Assembly (NCBI GenBank): GCA_002371265.1
Contig: DFGT01000037.1
Span: forward strand, 62,001-126,000
Direction of reading: 5' to 3'
From: Bacteroidales bacterium UBA3743
Lineage (GTDB): Bacteria; Bacteroidota; Bacteroidia; Bacteroidales; Paludibacteraceae
DNA: 64,000 nucleotides
A program made the position numbers and the translations under genes. The notes under the pieces were generated by a model. The model was given only the letters and a program-made list of their open reading frames with translations, was not told the DNA's origin and ran no database searches. Of this stretch, positions 7,155-15,946 are shown in pieces. Numbering within the stretch: position 1 is the stretch's first letter; every line of letters begins with the position of its first letter.

Positions 7155-8306
7155 TTATTGTAGCCAGTCCAAATAATTATTGGGAGTTATAACAACTGTT
7201 TCCTTGATATTGTATGCCTCTAGGAAAGCTTTGGGAAATTTTGAGCCACCTTTATTAGGATTCCATTTCATTTCAAATGCTGTCATCGCTCCGTCGCATT
7301 CTTCTATATAGTCTATTTCTTGCTGCTCTTTTGTTCTCCAAAAATAAGTATTCACATAGCGACCATTATAACGATTGTATTTCATGCGTTCCGAAATAAA
7401 AAAATTCTCCCACAATGCACCCATGTCTTGACGAAGGTTGATGGAATTGAAATTTTGAATGAGAGCATTCCTTATGCCGTTGTCGTAAAAATATATTTTC
7501 TTGCTTTTCTTCAGTTCTGATCTAAGATTTCTGCTCAGACCATTCAAACGAAAGACGATATAGCACTTCTCTAGCAAGTCAACATATTTCTCAATCGTTC
7601 TACTATCTGTTCCAACGGTAAGAGCCAACTCATTATATGAGACCTCACTGCCAACTTGTAACGCCAATGCCACAAGTAATTTTTCTATTATTACTGGTTT
7701 TCGTACCCCCTCCAATGAGAGTAAATCCTGATACATATAGCTACCTGATAGGTTCTGCAATATTTCACGCGGATTTTGCTCTCCGGTTATCACATCAGGA
7801 TACGACCCATATATCAGCATCGATTCGAACTTCTGTTTGGCACGTAATATACCACCATCATTCAAAATTTCCTGCATGGATATAGGAAATAGCTGATACT
7901 CAAATTTACGACCTGTAAGAGGTTCGTTCAATTTACCTTGCAACATAAACGATGAAGACCCTGTCACAAGCAACTGAACATCCTTAAAATGATCAGTAAT
8001 TAACTTTAGTCTTATTCCTATACCTTGTATGCGCTGTGCTTCATCTACGTATATAAGTTTATTATTGGCAACCAGTTGACGCATATCATTCAGATTATCG
8101 GCATGTTCAAGCAATTCTCGTGCATAAGCATCATCACAATACAACGAAAGAATCTGATCTTTGCCTACCGGCAAATTAGAAGAATCCAATATTTGTTGGC
8201 ATAGTGTGGATTTTCCTACTTGTCGTGCTCCAATAAGAATGATTGCTTTACCTTTGAACATACGTTCCTCAATATGATCTTGTAAAAGTCTTTTTATGAG
8301 TGACAT
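7155..8306 (-). CDS. ATPase 2: AAA+ ATPase with DUF4143
   Basis: A 383-residue AAA_14/DUF4143 ATPase. Walker A GARQVGKST is at residues 26-34, Walker B LIYVDEAQ at 84-91, a sensor LLVTGSSSFML and the family motif EPLTGRKFEYQLFPIS follow, and the C-terminal nuclease-like domain ends with EIDYIEE...AFEMKWNP. Length is normal. It is convergent with the DUF481 gene and divergent from hemE. The promoter has a clear -7 box with a large palindrome directly upstream. It shares only family-level similarity with ATPases 1, 3 and 4 in this window. Cellular role unknown. Confidence 0.9.
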   Translation of the reverse strand: MSLIKRLLQDHIEERMFKGKAIILIGARQVGKSTLCQQILDSSNLPVGKDQILSLYCDDAYARELLEHADNLNDMRQLVANNKLIYVDEAQRIQGIGIRLKLITDHFKDVQLLVTGSSSFMLQGKLNEPLTGRKFEYQLFPISMQEILNDGGILRAKQKFESMLIYGSYPDVITGEQNPREILQNLSGSYMYQDLLSLEGVRKPVIIEKLLVALALQVGSEVSYNELALTVGTDSRTIEKYVDLLEKCYIVFRLNGLSRNLRSELKKSKKIYFYDNGIRNALIQNFNSINLRQDMGALWENFFISERMKYNRYNGRYVNTYFWRTKEQQEIDYIEECDGAMTAFEMKWNPNKGGSKFPKAFLEAYNIKETVVITPNNYLDWLQ

Positions 8307-8326
8307 CTTAATATTTATTTATTATG

Positions 8327-8334
8327 CAAAGTTA
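8327..8334 (-). promoter_or_regulatory. -7 box TAACTTTG for ATPase 2
   Basis: On the minus strand TAACTTTG lies 20 bp before the ATG at 8306. The near arm of the palindrome at 8352 starts 17 bp further upstream, where a -33 element would sit. Confidence 0.65.
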
Positions 8335-8351
8335 TAAAAAAAGGCTAAACT

Positions 8352-8405
8352 AAAAAATAGCACCGATTTTTTGAGTTGTAAATCAAAAAATCGGTACTAT
8401 TTTTT
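8352..8405. promoter_or_regulatory. 23-bp inverted repeat upstream of ATPase 2 (operator-like)
   Basis: The arms 8352-8374 and 8383-8405 are complementary at 22 of 23 positions around an 8-base loop (GTTGTAAA). The arm core is AATAGCACCGATTTTTTGA against its complement with TAC. AAATAGCAC is also found in array A before ATPase 1. The position, over the expected -33 region of ATPase 2, fits a binding site for a dimeric regulator; a transcribed hairpin is less likely because the arm lies upstream of the predicted start of transcription. Confidence 0.75.
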
Positions 8406-8439
8406 GATTTTATCAATATTAAAATAGTTTTTTGTCGTT

Positions 8440-8535
8440 TATGACTGATTTTAAGGATTTTTAATGGCCCGTGTTTGATAGATATTGACCCTCCTTCACT
8501 TTCCTCTGCGAGTTCACAAAAACGGACAGATATAA
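8440..8535. repeat. Diverged member of the dispersed intergenic repeat family
   Basis: The words TTAATGGCCCGTGTTTGATA and GATATTGACCCTCC followed by CTCTGCGAGTTC parallel 15040-15090 (GGGCCCATGTTTAATAGATA then TTGGCCC). It lies in the ATPase 2/hemE divergent gap. TATTTTTG at 8559-8566 may serve as -7 box for the hem operon. Confidence 0.5.
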
Positions 8536-8616
8536 AATGAAATTCTTGTTTGCACAATTATTTTTGCATATTTCAATAAATATGATGACCTTTGCATATT
8601 ATAATTAATACATTTC

Positions 8617-9639
8617 ATGGACAACGTGTTTATAAGAACATTGAAGAGCAAAGACCACAACAGACCACCGGTTTGGTATATGAGACAAGCTGGACGTATT
8701 CTTCCAAGCTACAATGAACTTAGAAAACAATACAGTTTCCGGGAACTGATGACAACGCCAAAGCTTGCGGCAAAGGTGACTTTGCTTCCTGTAGAGGATC
8801 TTGGCGTCGACGCGGCGATTATTTTCAGTGACATACTCACCATCCCTACCGCTATGGGAATGGACATTGAGTGGACAGACAAAGGTCCTGTTTTCCACAA
8901 TCCACTTGTTGATGCACAAAATCCACACAAATGTTTATCACCTGACAGTGACAAGCTCTCTTTCGTGTATAGTGCCATCGAATTAGTGAAACGTCAAAGC
9001 GACGTTCCACTACTTGGTTTTTGTGGAGCTCCACTCACCACCCTATTCTACATGTTGCAGGGGACAAGCCTCAAACATGAGTTTCCAGAGGCTCGTAAAT
9101 TCATATATCAGAACAAAAAGGAGACTGAACTTCTGATTGACGCAGTCACAGAATTCAGTATTGAATACGCGACACAGCAGATAAACCGTGGCGTTGATGC
9201 CTTCCAGCTGTTTGATACCCACGCTGGATTAATGCCATTGGATATCTACAAGGAAATGTTTATTCCGGCTGTAAGACGTATCGCCGACGCTGTAAGATCA
9301 AAGGGCATTCCTTTCATATTTTTCCCAAAAGGATTAGGGGCTGGTTTGAGCCTAGTGACACCTGATCTATGCGATTTCGTAAGCATAGATTGGCAGACAT
9401 CTCTTCCTCAGGCACGACAAATGGTGCATCCTCAAGTGGGTCTGCAAGGCAACATAGATCCTATGCTGCTATTCGCATCCAAGGATGAGATCATCAACTA
9501 TATGGAGAAAAACTACAAGCCATTTTTCGCAAACAATCCTGGTTGGATATTAAACTTGGGTCATGGCGTGATGCCAAACACTCCATTCCAAAACATTAAG
9601 TATCTAACTGACTGGATTAAAGCAACTAACTGGATTTAA
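8617..9639 (+). CDS. hemE: Uroporphyrinogen decarboxylase
   Basis: A 340-residue HemE. The signature MRQAGRILPSY is at residues 23-33, and the GFCGAPLTT and FQLFDTHAG segments follow as in the family. It removes four acetate carboxylates from uroporphyrinogen III to give coproporphyrinogen III in the cytoplasm. It opens a five-gene haem operon with a two-base gap to hemA-hemC, so the genes are surely co-transcribed. Placing the last enzyme of this segment first is unusual but functionally coherent. Start ATG 8617 gives the usual short N-terminus before RPPVWYMRQAGR. Confidence 0.96.
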   Translation: MDNVFIRTLKSKDHNRPPVWYMRQAGRILPSYNELRKQYSFRELMTTPKLAAKVTLLPVEDLGVDAAIIFSDILTIPTAMGMDIEWTDKGPVFHNPLVDAQNPHKCLSPDSDKLSFVYSAIELVKRQSDVPLLGFCGAPLTTLFYMLQGTSLKHEFPEARKFIYQNKKETELLIDAVTEFSIEYATQQINRGVDAFQLFDTHAGLMPLDIYKEMFIPAVRRIADAVRSKGIPFIFFPKGLGAGLSLVTPDLCDFVSIDWQTSLPQARQMVHPQVGLQGNIDPMLLFASKDEIINYMEKNYKPFFANNPGWILNLGHGVMPNTPFQNIKYLTDWIKATNWI

Positions 9640-9641
9640 TA

Positions 9642-11171
9642 ATGATACAATATATATCCATCAACCACCAAAACGCATCGCTCACCGACCGAGAGGAATT
9701 TCTTCAGAAATTGGAAACTTTATCGGTAGGTCCATCGGTCCTTTTGCAAACTTGCAACCGTATAGAGCTTTACTATGGTGATGGCAAAGTGCCCGACGAC
9801 GTGGCACGCCATCTTTTCAGAGTTGTTTGTGGACTGGAATCAGCCATCATGGGTGAAAAGGCTGTTCAAGGACAAGTCAAAGACGCATATATGACCGCCA
9901 GACAAAGCGGTCAGAAACTGCCGAGCGGAATCCACAAACTGTTTGAATGCGCTTTGGAGATCGGCAAACAAGTGCGCGTTGACACCCAAATATCATATGG
10001 AGCTGTCAGCCACAGCCTCGCAGCCATCGAGATCATAAAGAAAGAACATATTGACGTCAAGACAGCAAAGATCGCAATAATCGGCGTCAACAAACTTAAC
10101 GAAGACATCATAAAGTTTCTCAAAAACAAAGGTGCAGAGAATGTGATGCTCATCAACCGAACAGTCGCCAATGCCGAGGAAATTGCCGAAAAATATTCAA
10201 TAGAATGCCACGGATTCGACCAACTTCCTGACGTGCTGGGCAATAGCGACGTCGTTATAAGTGCCACATCTTCCCCCGACCATGTGATCTGCAAGGAAGA
10301 TATAACTACCAGACACAAAATGCTGTGTATAGATCTTGCCTTCCCTCGCGACATCGATCCTAATGTAGGCTCTGTGGATGGCATAACGCTTTATAATCTT
10401 CACGATGTGGAGGAACTGGTGAAAGCCAACCTTTCCATCAGAGAAGACGAAGTGGAAAAAGCAGAAAAAATGATAGAGGAAGAGATTGAAAAACTTAAGG
10501 AGATTCTCGACAGACGCGATAGCAGGTCCAAACCTGTACGTGTGATTGCCAGAAGCAGCAAGCTGTCCAGACTGCAGGTCACTGAGGTTTTCAACCGTTT
10601 TCCAGACGTGCCCCACACTGTGATCTATTCCGAATCGTATGGCGACAAAAACCTGAAGATTTCCCTGTTGAACGGTGAGGCTCCCGACGACATGTTCACA
10701 AGAGAGCTTGATGCCGCTCTGCTGAACGGCGACGCGGATATCGCCATCCATTCAGCTAAAGATCTTCCTGAAAAGCTGCATCCAGACCTGGAAGTGATAG
10801 CCCTTTATGAAGCATTCGACAAGACAGACTCACTCGTAAGTTTCAATAATCTCAAATTGTCGGAACTGAAACCAGGCAGCAAAATTGGGACAAGCTCTCC
10901 ATTAAGACGCAAGGAGCTGTTAGCCCTTCGCCCAGACATCCAGATTGTAGACATTCGTGGTTGTATAGAGGATCGTGTAGCCCAGGTGCGACGTGGGGAT
11001 ATAGATGCCGCCATCGTGGCGACATGCGCGCTCAAACGTCTTGGGATGGAAAACGAGATAGCTGAGATTCTACCGTTTGCCACTCATCCTATGCAGGGCC
11101 GGCTTGCCATCACAGCGAAGAAAGGGAGAGCCGACCTGAAAGCCATTTTCCAAAAAGACAGTTTGGTATGA
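9642..11171 (+). CDS. hemA-hemC: Fused, shortened glutamyl-tRNA reductase / porphobilinogen deaminase
   Basis: One 509-residue frame holds two enzymes. Residues 1-285 are glutamyl-tRNA reductase: the catalytic Cys38 in LLQTCNRIELY, SAIMGEKAVQGQVK, a Rossmann segment IAIIGVNKLNEDI and IDLAFPRDID. The usual C-terminal dimerisation domain of about 100 residues is reduced to a short charged helix. Residues 298-509 are porphobilinogen deaminase domains 1 and 2: VIARSSKLSRLQ, the catalytic Asp374 in IHSAKDLP, KIGTSSPLRRKE and VDIRGCIEDR. The protein stops just after MQGRLAITAKKGRADLK, where a normal HemC still has about 90 residues, including the LEGGCQVP cysteine that holds the dipyrromethane cofactor. 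That domain is absent from this gene and from its neighbours. The 3' end overlaps hemD by four bases. Identity is sure; activity of the HemC half is uncertain. Confidence 0.93.
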   Translation: MIQYISINHQNASLTDREEFLQKLETLSVGPSVLLQTCNRIELYYGDGKVPDDVARHLFRVVCGLESAIMGEKAVQGQVKDAYMTARQSGQKLPSGIHKLFECALEIGKQVRVDTQISYGAVSHSLAAIEIIKKEHIDVKTAKIAIIGVNKLNEDIIKFLKNKGAENVMLINRTVANAEEIAEKYSIECHGFDQLPDVLGNSDVVISATSSPDHVICKEDITTRHKMLCIDLAFPRDIDPNVGSVDGITLYNLHDVEELVKANLSIREDEVEKAEKMIEEEIEKLKEILDRRDSRSKPVRVIARSSKLSRLQVTEVFNRFPDVPHTVIYSESYGDKNLKISLLNGEAPDDMFTRELDAALLNGDADIAIHSAKDLPEKLHPDLEVIALYEAFDKTDSLVSFNNLKLSELKPGSKIGTSSPLRRKELLALRPDIQIVDIRGCIEDRVAQVRRGDIDAAIVATCALKRLGMENEIAEILPFATHPMQGRLAITAKKGRADLKAIFQKDSLV

Positions 11172-11806
11172 GCACATTATTTACAGGTCTCGTCTGCAAC
11201 AACAAAGAGTATATCCACACACCATTAATTGAAATAGTGCCAGTAAAAGACGACTCACAACTTCGTAAAGCACTTTTTCAATGGTATGACGATAAAAGCG
11301 AAAATGTCGGATACCTGCTCTTCACAAGCAGATATTCTGTAAAATATTGGAGTTTGAATCTCGACGGCAGAGATCCGCAACACATCATGCCAAACAAAAA
11401 AGTTGTGTCGATAGGTGCCACCACAACACTGGCCCTCGTTGAAGCTGGGTTTCAAGATATCGAGCAGGTGGAAGAAGACAACTCGTATGGAGTGATCGAT
11501 TGGTTTTCAAATAGAGAAAGGGGGCATGTGCTTATTCCACGATCTAATCTGGCTCTCAACCTGATTCCAGACGGACTCAGAGAACTGGGCTTCCAAGTGA
11601 CAACAGTCACTGCATACGAAAATATAATGCCAAGCAACCCAAAGAAAGTAGACCTGTCGGAAATTGACCGCATCATATTCACGTCGCCAAGCACAATTGA
11701 TAATTTTGTGAAATTGTACGGATATCTGCCAACCGACAAAGAGCTGAAAACCAGAGGCGTTGTCACAGAAAAACATTTAATGGAAATACTAAATAAAAAC
11801 ATATAA
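11168..11806 (+). CDS. hemD: Uroporphyrinogen-III synthase
   Basis: A 212-residue HemD. YLLFTSRYSVKYW near residue 50, VVSIGATTTLALVEAGF in the middle and RIIFTSPSTIDNFVKLYG near 165 match the two-lobed HemD fold. It cyclises and inverts ring D of hydroxymethylbilane to give uroporphyrinogen III. HemD proteins diverge strongly, and here the segment after the second lobe is short, so the C-terminus is somewhat compact compared with the usual 240-250 residues. The ATGA overlap with hemA-hemC and the one-base gap to hemB mark it as part of the same operon. Confidence 0.9.
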   Translation: MSTLFTGLVCNNKEYIHTPLIEIVPVKDDSQLRKALFQWYDDKSENVGYLLFTSRYSVKYWSLNLDGRDPQHIMPNKKVVSIGATTTLALVEAGFQDIEQVEEDNSYGVIDWFSNRERGHVLIPRSNLALNLIPDGLRELGFQVTTVTAYENIMPSNPKKVDLSEIDRIIFTSPSTIDNFVKLYGYLPTDKELKTRGVVTEKHLMEILNKNI

Positions 11807-11807
11807 A

Positions 11808-12779
11808 ATGATCAGATATAGAGAATTCAGAAAAGATCAGGCCACTCGCGACCGATATGCTGACGTAAATGTGAAAGCTGAGGATTTCATATTTCCATAC
11901 TTCGTTGTGGAAGGTACTGGCATAAAAAGCGAAATCTCAAGTATGCCTGGCATTTATAGATTTTCCATCGACACTTTGGTGGATGATGTTAAGGAAGTTT
12001 ACAAATTAGGTATAAACAAAATATTATTGTTCGGTGTCATCGACGACAAACTGAAAGATGAACGAGGATCTTTGGCATATACTGAGGATGCTCTTGTTTG
12101 CAGAGCCGTCAAAGCAATCAAAAAAGCCGTTCCTGAAGTTTTGGTCTTCACAGATGTCTGCCTTTGCGAATACACAAGTCACGGACATTGCGGATTGTTG
12201 AAGGACAACGACGTCGACAATGACGCGACTCTACCATTGCTTGCAGAGATGGCATACGTCCATGCCAAAGCAGGAGCTGATTTCGTAGCACCGTCGGCAA
12301 TGATGGACGGTCAGATCGAAGCTCTCGACAAGCGATTGAAAGAGGCCGGACTTCGTGACAAATGCAAAATCATGGCTTACTCCGCAAAATATGCGTCCGC
12401 TTATTACGGACCTTTCAGAGACGCTGCTGACTCTGCCCCATCTTTTGGAGACAGAAGAACATACCAGATGGATTTCAGAACTCACGATCAGGGAATCGGA
12501 GAGATAGAGGCCGACGTTGCGGAAGGAGCAGACTGGACAATGGTGAAACCAGCCATGCCATACCTTGACATCATCGCTCGTGGTGTGGAAAAATTCCCAA
12601 ATATTCCAATGGTGGCATACCAAGTGAGTGGAGAATACTCAATGGCTAAAGCTGCCGCAAAAATGGGATTCCTTGATGAGAAACGCATCGTTTTCGAAAG
12701 TCTCATCGCCATCAAGAGAGCCGGAGCAAAATACATCATTACTTACTACGCTAAAGAATACATGCAGAGATGGGCATAA
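11808..12779 (+). CDS. hemB: Porphobilinogen synthase (delta-aminolevulinate dehydratase)
   Basis: A 323-residue HemB of normal length. The zinc-binding cysteines lie in DVCLCEYTSHGHCG, and the two active-site lysines are in MAYSAKYASAYYGPF and MVKPAMPYLD. It condenses two 5-aminolevulinate molecules to porphobilinogen in the cytoplasm. The three-cysteine form points to a zinc-dependent enzyme. Its last ten bases overlap hemL, which suggests coupled translation. Confidence 0.97.
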   Translation: MIRYREFRKDQATRDRYADVNVKAEDFIFPYFVVEGTGIKSEISSMPGIYRFSIDTLVDDVKEVYKLGINKILLFGVIDDKLKDERGSLAYTEDALVCRAVKAIKKAVPEVLVFTDVCLCEYTSHGHCGLLKDNDVDNDATLPLLAEMAYVHAKAGADFVAPSAMMDGQIEALDKRLKEAGLRDKCKIMAYSAKYASAYYGPFRDAADSAPSFGDRRTYQMDFRTHDQGIGEIEADVAEGADWTMVKPAMPYLDIIARGVEKFPNIPMVAYQVSGEYSMAKAAAKMGFLDEKRIVFESLIAIKRAGAKYIITYYAKEYMQRWA

Positions 12780-14050
12780 ACAACAGAGAAAAGTCAGCAG
12801 CGGCATTTGCCGAGGCTCTACAAGTAATACCAGGAGGTGTCAACAGTCCGGTACGCGCATTACGCAGCGTAGGGACAACTCCTCTTTTCGTTAAGGAGGC
12901 CAAAGGCGCATACATCACCGATATCGACGACAACAAATTCATCGACTTTTGCATGTCATGGGGAGTCTTCATTCTAGGACACAACCAAGAGAAAGTCAGC
13001 AAAGCTGCCTGCGACGCCGTTTTGCGCGGCAGCAGTTACGGTATCCCTACTGTAAGCGAAACCATCCTAGCCCAAAAGGTTAGAGAGGCAATCCCTTCCA
13101 TGGAACGTCTAAGATTCGTGAACAGCGGTACGGAAGCCACTATGTCGGCTATACGTGTGGCACGCGGATACACAGGTCGAGATATATTGGTGAAATTCGA
13201 AGGCAATTATCACGGTCATGCCGACCACCTGCTTGTTGCGGCTGGATCTGGCGTCGCCAATATCTCCAACGCATCGTCGGCAGGAGTGCCTAACGATTTC
13301 GTGAAGCATACCGTCGTCCTACCTTATAATGACACTGAGGCTCTAAAGAAATATTTCGCTGAGAATGGCGACAAAGTGGCGGCCCTCATCCTTGAACCAG
13401 TCGCTTGCAACATGGGTGTGGTAGTCCCAACCGAAGAGTTTTTGAAAACAACCAGAGAAGTGACATCCCAACATGGAGCCGTCCTGATCTTCGACGAGGT
13501 GATAACAGGATTCCGTCTTTCAAGAGGAGGTGCTCAACAAAGATTCGGCATCAAACCAGATATGACAACAGTCGGAAAGATAGCTGGCGGAGGATTCCCG
13601 GCAGCCGCATTCGGCGGAAGAGAGGACATCATGCGCTGTCTTGCCCCAGACGGACCGGTATATCAGGCTGGCACACTAAGCGGCAACCCTGTGGCTATGG
13701 CTGCAGGAATAGAGACATTGAATCAGTTGTCACAGCCTGGATTCTATGAAGAGCTTGAGGAAAGAAGCAACAAGTTCATTGAAAAGTTGGAAAAGATTGT
13801 TGAGGGAAAAGGCATCCAGCTCAACCATTGCGGCTCTATGTTTACAATGTTCTTCAACGACAATCCAGTCCGTAATTTCCAAGACACAAAGAAAAGCGAC
13901 CAGGAACGATTCGCAAAATATTTCAGAAACATGCTCAGCAGAGGCATATATGTAAGCCCGTCACAATTTGAGGGAAACTTCATATCTGCCTGCCACTCAC
14001 AAGAGATCCTTGACTACGTATTGAAAAGTATTGAGGAGAGCATAGAGTAA
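12770..14050 (+). CDS. hemL: Glutamate-1-semialdehyde 2,1-aminomutase
   Basis: A 426-residue PLP enzyme. IPGGVNSPVRA, SWGVFILGHN, FVNSGTEATMSAIR and the PLP-lysine segment TTVGKIAGGGFPAAAFGG are all present. It converts glutamate-1-semialdehyde, the product of HemA, to 5-aminolevulinate. With hemA in the same operon it shows that this organism uses the C5 pathway. It is the last gene of the operon and is followed by a strong terminator. Confidence 0.97.
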   Translation: MGINNREKSAAAFAEALQVIPGGVNSPVRALRSVGTTPLFVKEAKGAYITDIDDNKFIDFCMSWGVFILGHNQEKVSKAACDAVLRGSSYGIPTVSETILAQKVREAIPSMERLRFVNSGTEATMSAIRVARGYTGRDILVKFEGNYHGHADHLLVAAGSGVANISNASSAGVPNDFVKHTVVLPYNDTEALKKYFAENGDKVAALILEPVACNMGVVVPTEEFLKTTREVTSQHGAVLIFDEVITGFRLSRGGAQQRFGIKPDMTTVGKIAGGGFPAAAFGGREDIMRCLAPDGPVYQAGTLSGNPVAMAAGIETLNQLSQPGFYEELEERSNKFIEKLEKIVEGKGIQLNHCGSMFTMFFNDNPVRNFQDTKKSDQERFAKYFRNMLSRGIYVSPSQFEGNFISACHSQEILDYVLKSIEESIE

Positions 14051-14070
14051 AAAAACTCATGCCTAGAAAT

Positions 14071-14107
14071 AAAAAGCCAACTGGATATCCACCCAGTTGG
14101 CTTTTTT
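14071..14107. terminator. Bidirectional terminator between hemL and gpx
   Basis: AAAAAGCCAACTGG at 14071-14084 pairs with CCAGTTGGCTTTTT at 14093-14106 around a loop of eight bases. The A-run on one side and the T-run on the other let it serve the convergent hem operon and gpx gene. Confidence 0.9.
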
Positions 14108-14154
14108 CAGTTCGTTTAATCTACCAAATCATCCAAGATTTCCTTTTCTTGTCA

Positions 14155-14712
14155 TTACACCTTCAAAAGCTTAACAACCTCCGACTCAATCTGATCAGGC
14201 GTCACCGTAGGAGCAAAACGCTTCACTACATTGCCATTCTTATCCACAAGAAATTTTTCAAAATTCCACTCTATATCACTCTTCTTACCACTCTTGCCAT
14301 TGATTTTTGAAGTAAGCGAAAGAAGCACATTCTTAACACTGAAGCCCTTATTGTCTCGCTCCGCAATAGCATTTTTCAAGAATGTGTAGAGAGGAGATTC
14401 ATTTTCTCCATTCACATCTATCTTTTTGAAACGAGGGAAAGTAGTGTCATACTTCAATGTGCAGAAAGACGAAATCTCCTCATCGTTTCCCTTGGCCTGC
14501 TCCATGAACTGGTTGCATGGGAAATCAAGGATTGTAAAGCCAACCGCCTCATACTTGCGGTAAAGCTTCTCCAATGCCTCATACTGGGGAGTTAAACCAC
14601 AGCCTGTTGCTGTGTTGACTATCAGCATAACCTTGCCCTGATACTCACTAAGCGAAACCTCTTTGTCCTGAAAGTTTTCACGCTTTGTAACTTTAATGTC
14701 GTAAATTCCCAT
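14155..14712 (-). CDS. Glutathione peroxidase family protein (Cys type)
   Basis: A 185-residue thioredoxin-fold peroxidase. The peroxidatic cysteine is in NTATGCGLTPQYEALE near residue 38, FPCNQFMEQ carries the conserved Gln-side motif region, and the DIEWNFEKFLVD segment has the conserved Trp-Asn. It contains Cys rather than selenocysteine. Such bacterial enzymes usually use thioredoxin rather than glutathione to reduce peroxides. Monocistronic, convergent with the hem operon. Confidence 0.93.
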   Translation of the reverse strand: MGIYDIKVTKRENFQDKEVSLSEYQGKVMLIVNTATGCGLTPQYEALEKLYRKYEAVGFTILDFPCNQFMEQAKGNDEEISSFCTLKYDTTFPRFKKIDVNGENESPLYTFLKNAIAERDNKGFSVKNVLLSLTSKINGKSGKKSDIEWNFEKFLVDKNGNVVKRFAPTVTPDQIESEVVKLLKV

Positions 14713-14914
14713 AGCTATAAATTTTTAATCGTTTACGATTTATTTTTATTTGTTCTGCAAAGGCGAAAAATCAATCCCTTACTGAACTACATGCAAAACT
14801 AATGAAAAATTATATCGCACACAACATTTATTGTTATTTTTTGAATTATTTTCTGATTTTTTTGCGAAAAATCCTTAGAAATAGACGTTTCCAAATAGTC
14901 AATCATTCCCATGA
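14713..14914. other. AT-rich spacer upstream of gpx
   Basis: No gene or clear signal is seen in this stretch apart from general AT-richness. The gpx promoter should lie here, but no perfect TAnnTTTG box was found. Confidence 0.4.
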
Positions 14915-15220
14915 TCGTAGGGGCAGATTTCAAACCTGCCCGCAATAGGAATAATGATAAAAACAGAAAACAATGTCAGCTATAAGAATCTGTTCAAATT
15001 TAATTTAATTATTTGGTTATAAAGTCGAGGATTGTTAAGGGCCCATGTTTAATAGATATTGGCCCTAACCCCTCCTAACATGCGAGCCGTAGGCGAGCAC
15101 ATATATTTTAATAGAAGCACAATGATTGCATTTTTGATCGCTCATCCTTGCGGATTCGCGGAAAGAGGGGAAGTTAGGGCGTTCCGCCCTTAACAATCCT
15201 CATTTATGACACTCCGACTA
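14915..15220. repeat. Rearranged copy of the dispersed intergenic repeat
   Basis: Three modules of the repeat family are present in an unusual order. 14921-14980 has the CTGCCCGCAATAGGAATAAT module, 15027-15102 has the GAGGATTGTTAAGGGC plus GCGAGCCGTAGGCGAGCACA modules with a 30-bp insert containing GTTTAATAGATATTGGCC, and 15172-15215 is the first module again in inverted orientation (GGCGTTCCGCCCTTAACAAT). Together the last two form an inverted pair of about 190 bp. No transposase gene is present. Confidence 0.7.
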
Positions 15221-15387
15221 CCGATTTTCCCCTATTTTTTAATTTTGTCGAATTGTCGTTAAATAGATTCTTAAAAATCTTCATTTTTCTGCAAAACCTA
15301 CTGACATAATGTTGTCACTCCACCCCTCTAATTTTGCAACGTCGATAACGAAATCGACACTAGTATTCATCTTTAAAATTTAATAAA

Positions 15388-15846
15388 ATGAGAATTACAA
15401 CAGTAAAGGCAAAGAAGGTGATGAAGTTCACAACAAATGCGACTCTTAAGGATCTTGACAAGTACACTGGCACAAAGCCTTCCGAGCTCTACGCAGAAGC
15501 CCAACGATGCGGCTATCAGACTCTGGAGCCACAGATCTGGCAGTATACCGGTCCGGACGGCAAACCGGACACCGTCTTCAAACTTGAAATAATGCTCCCT
15601 ATCATTGGCGACGGTAATGGATTGAAACCTGAAGGATTCGAGATTGGTGAGGCCAAAGAATTCAAAGCCCTCCAGACTCTTCACGAAGGACCGTGGGCTG
15701 AACTCGGCCCCGTCTACTGCAAGCTGATGAAGCACGTAGCGGACAACGCTCTACAGACTACTGGCGTAACACGTGAAGTCTACATCCGCTGTGATTTTGA
15801 GAACCAGGAAAACTGCATCACAGAAGTGATGATAGGTTTGGTTTGA
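15388..15846 (+). CDS. GyrI-like / effector-binding domain protein
   Basis: A 152-residue single-domain protein of the GyrI-like (AraC effector-binding, SOUL-like) fold. Residues 75-115 (EIMLPIIGDG, then ALQTLHEGPWAELGPVY) show the pattern of strand, then HxGPW-like turn, typical of this fold, and YIRCDFENQENCITEVMIGL closes it. These domains bind small amphipathic molecules, often as part of a regulator. Here it is free-standing and lies just before a WYL-domain regulator, with which it may form a sensing pair. A conditional terminator-like hairpin separates the two. Confidence 0.75.
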   Translation: MRITTVKAKKVMKFTTNATLKDLDKYTGTKPSELYAEAQRCGYQTLEPQIWQYTGPDGKPDTVFKLEIMLPIIGDGNGLKPEGFEIGEAKEFKALQTLHEGPWAELGPVYCKLMKHVADNALQTTGVTREVYIRCDFENQENCITEVMIGLV

Positions 15847-15866
15847 TCATCTGTCGACACATAATA

Positions 15867-15912
15867 AAATCACCACATGCCTTTCTCTATATTTGAAACC
15901 TTGTGGTGATTT
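15867..15912 (+). terminator. Stem-loop between GyrI-like and WYL genes
   Basis: AAATCACCACA at 15867-15877 pairs with TGTGGTGATTT at 15902-15912, a stem of 11 bp with a 24-base loop, followed by TATTATTTTT. The long loop makes it a weaker terminator than most in this window. Its right arm is directly before the -7 box of the next gene. Confidence 0.6.
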
Positions 15913-15914
15913 AT

Positions 15915-15922
15915 TATTTTTG
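15915..15922 (+). promoter_or_regulatory. -7 box TATTTTTG for the WYL regulator
   Basis: A perfect TAnnTTTG match 25 bp before the chosen ATG at 15947. It rules out the upstream start at 15893. Confidence 0.65.
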
Positions 15923-15946
15923 CTTCACATTATTACAATAATCAAA

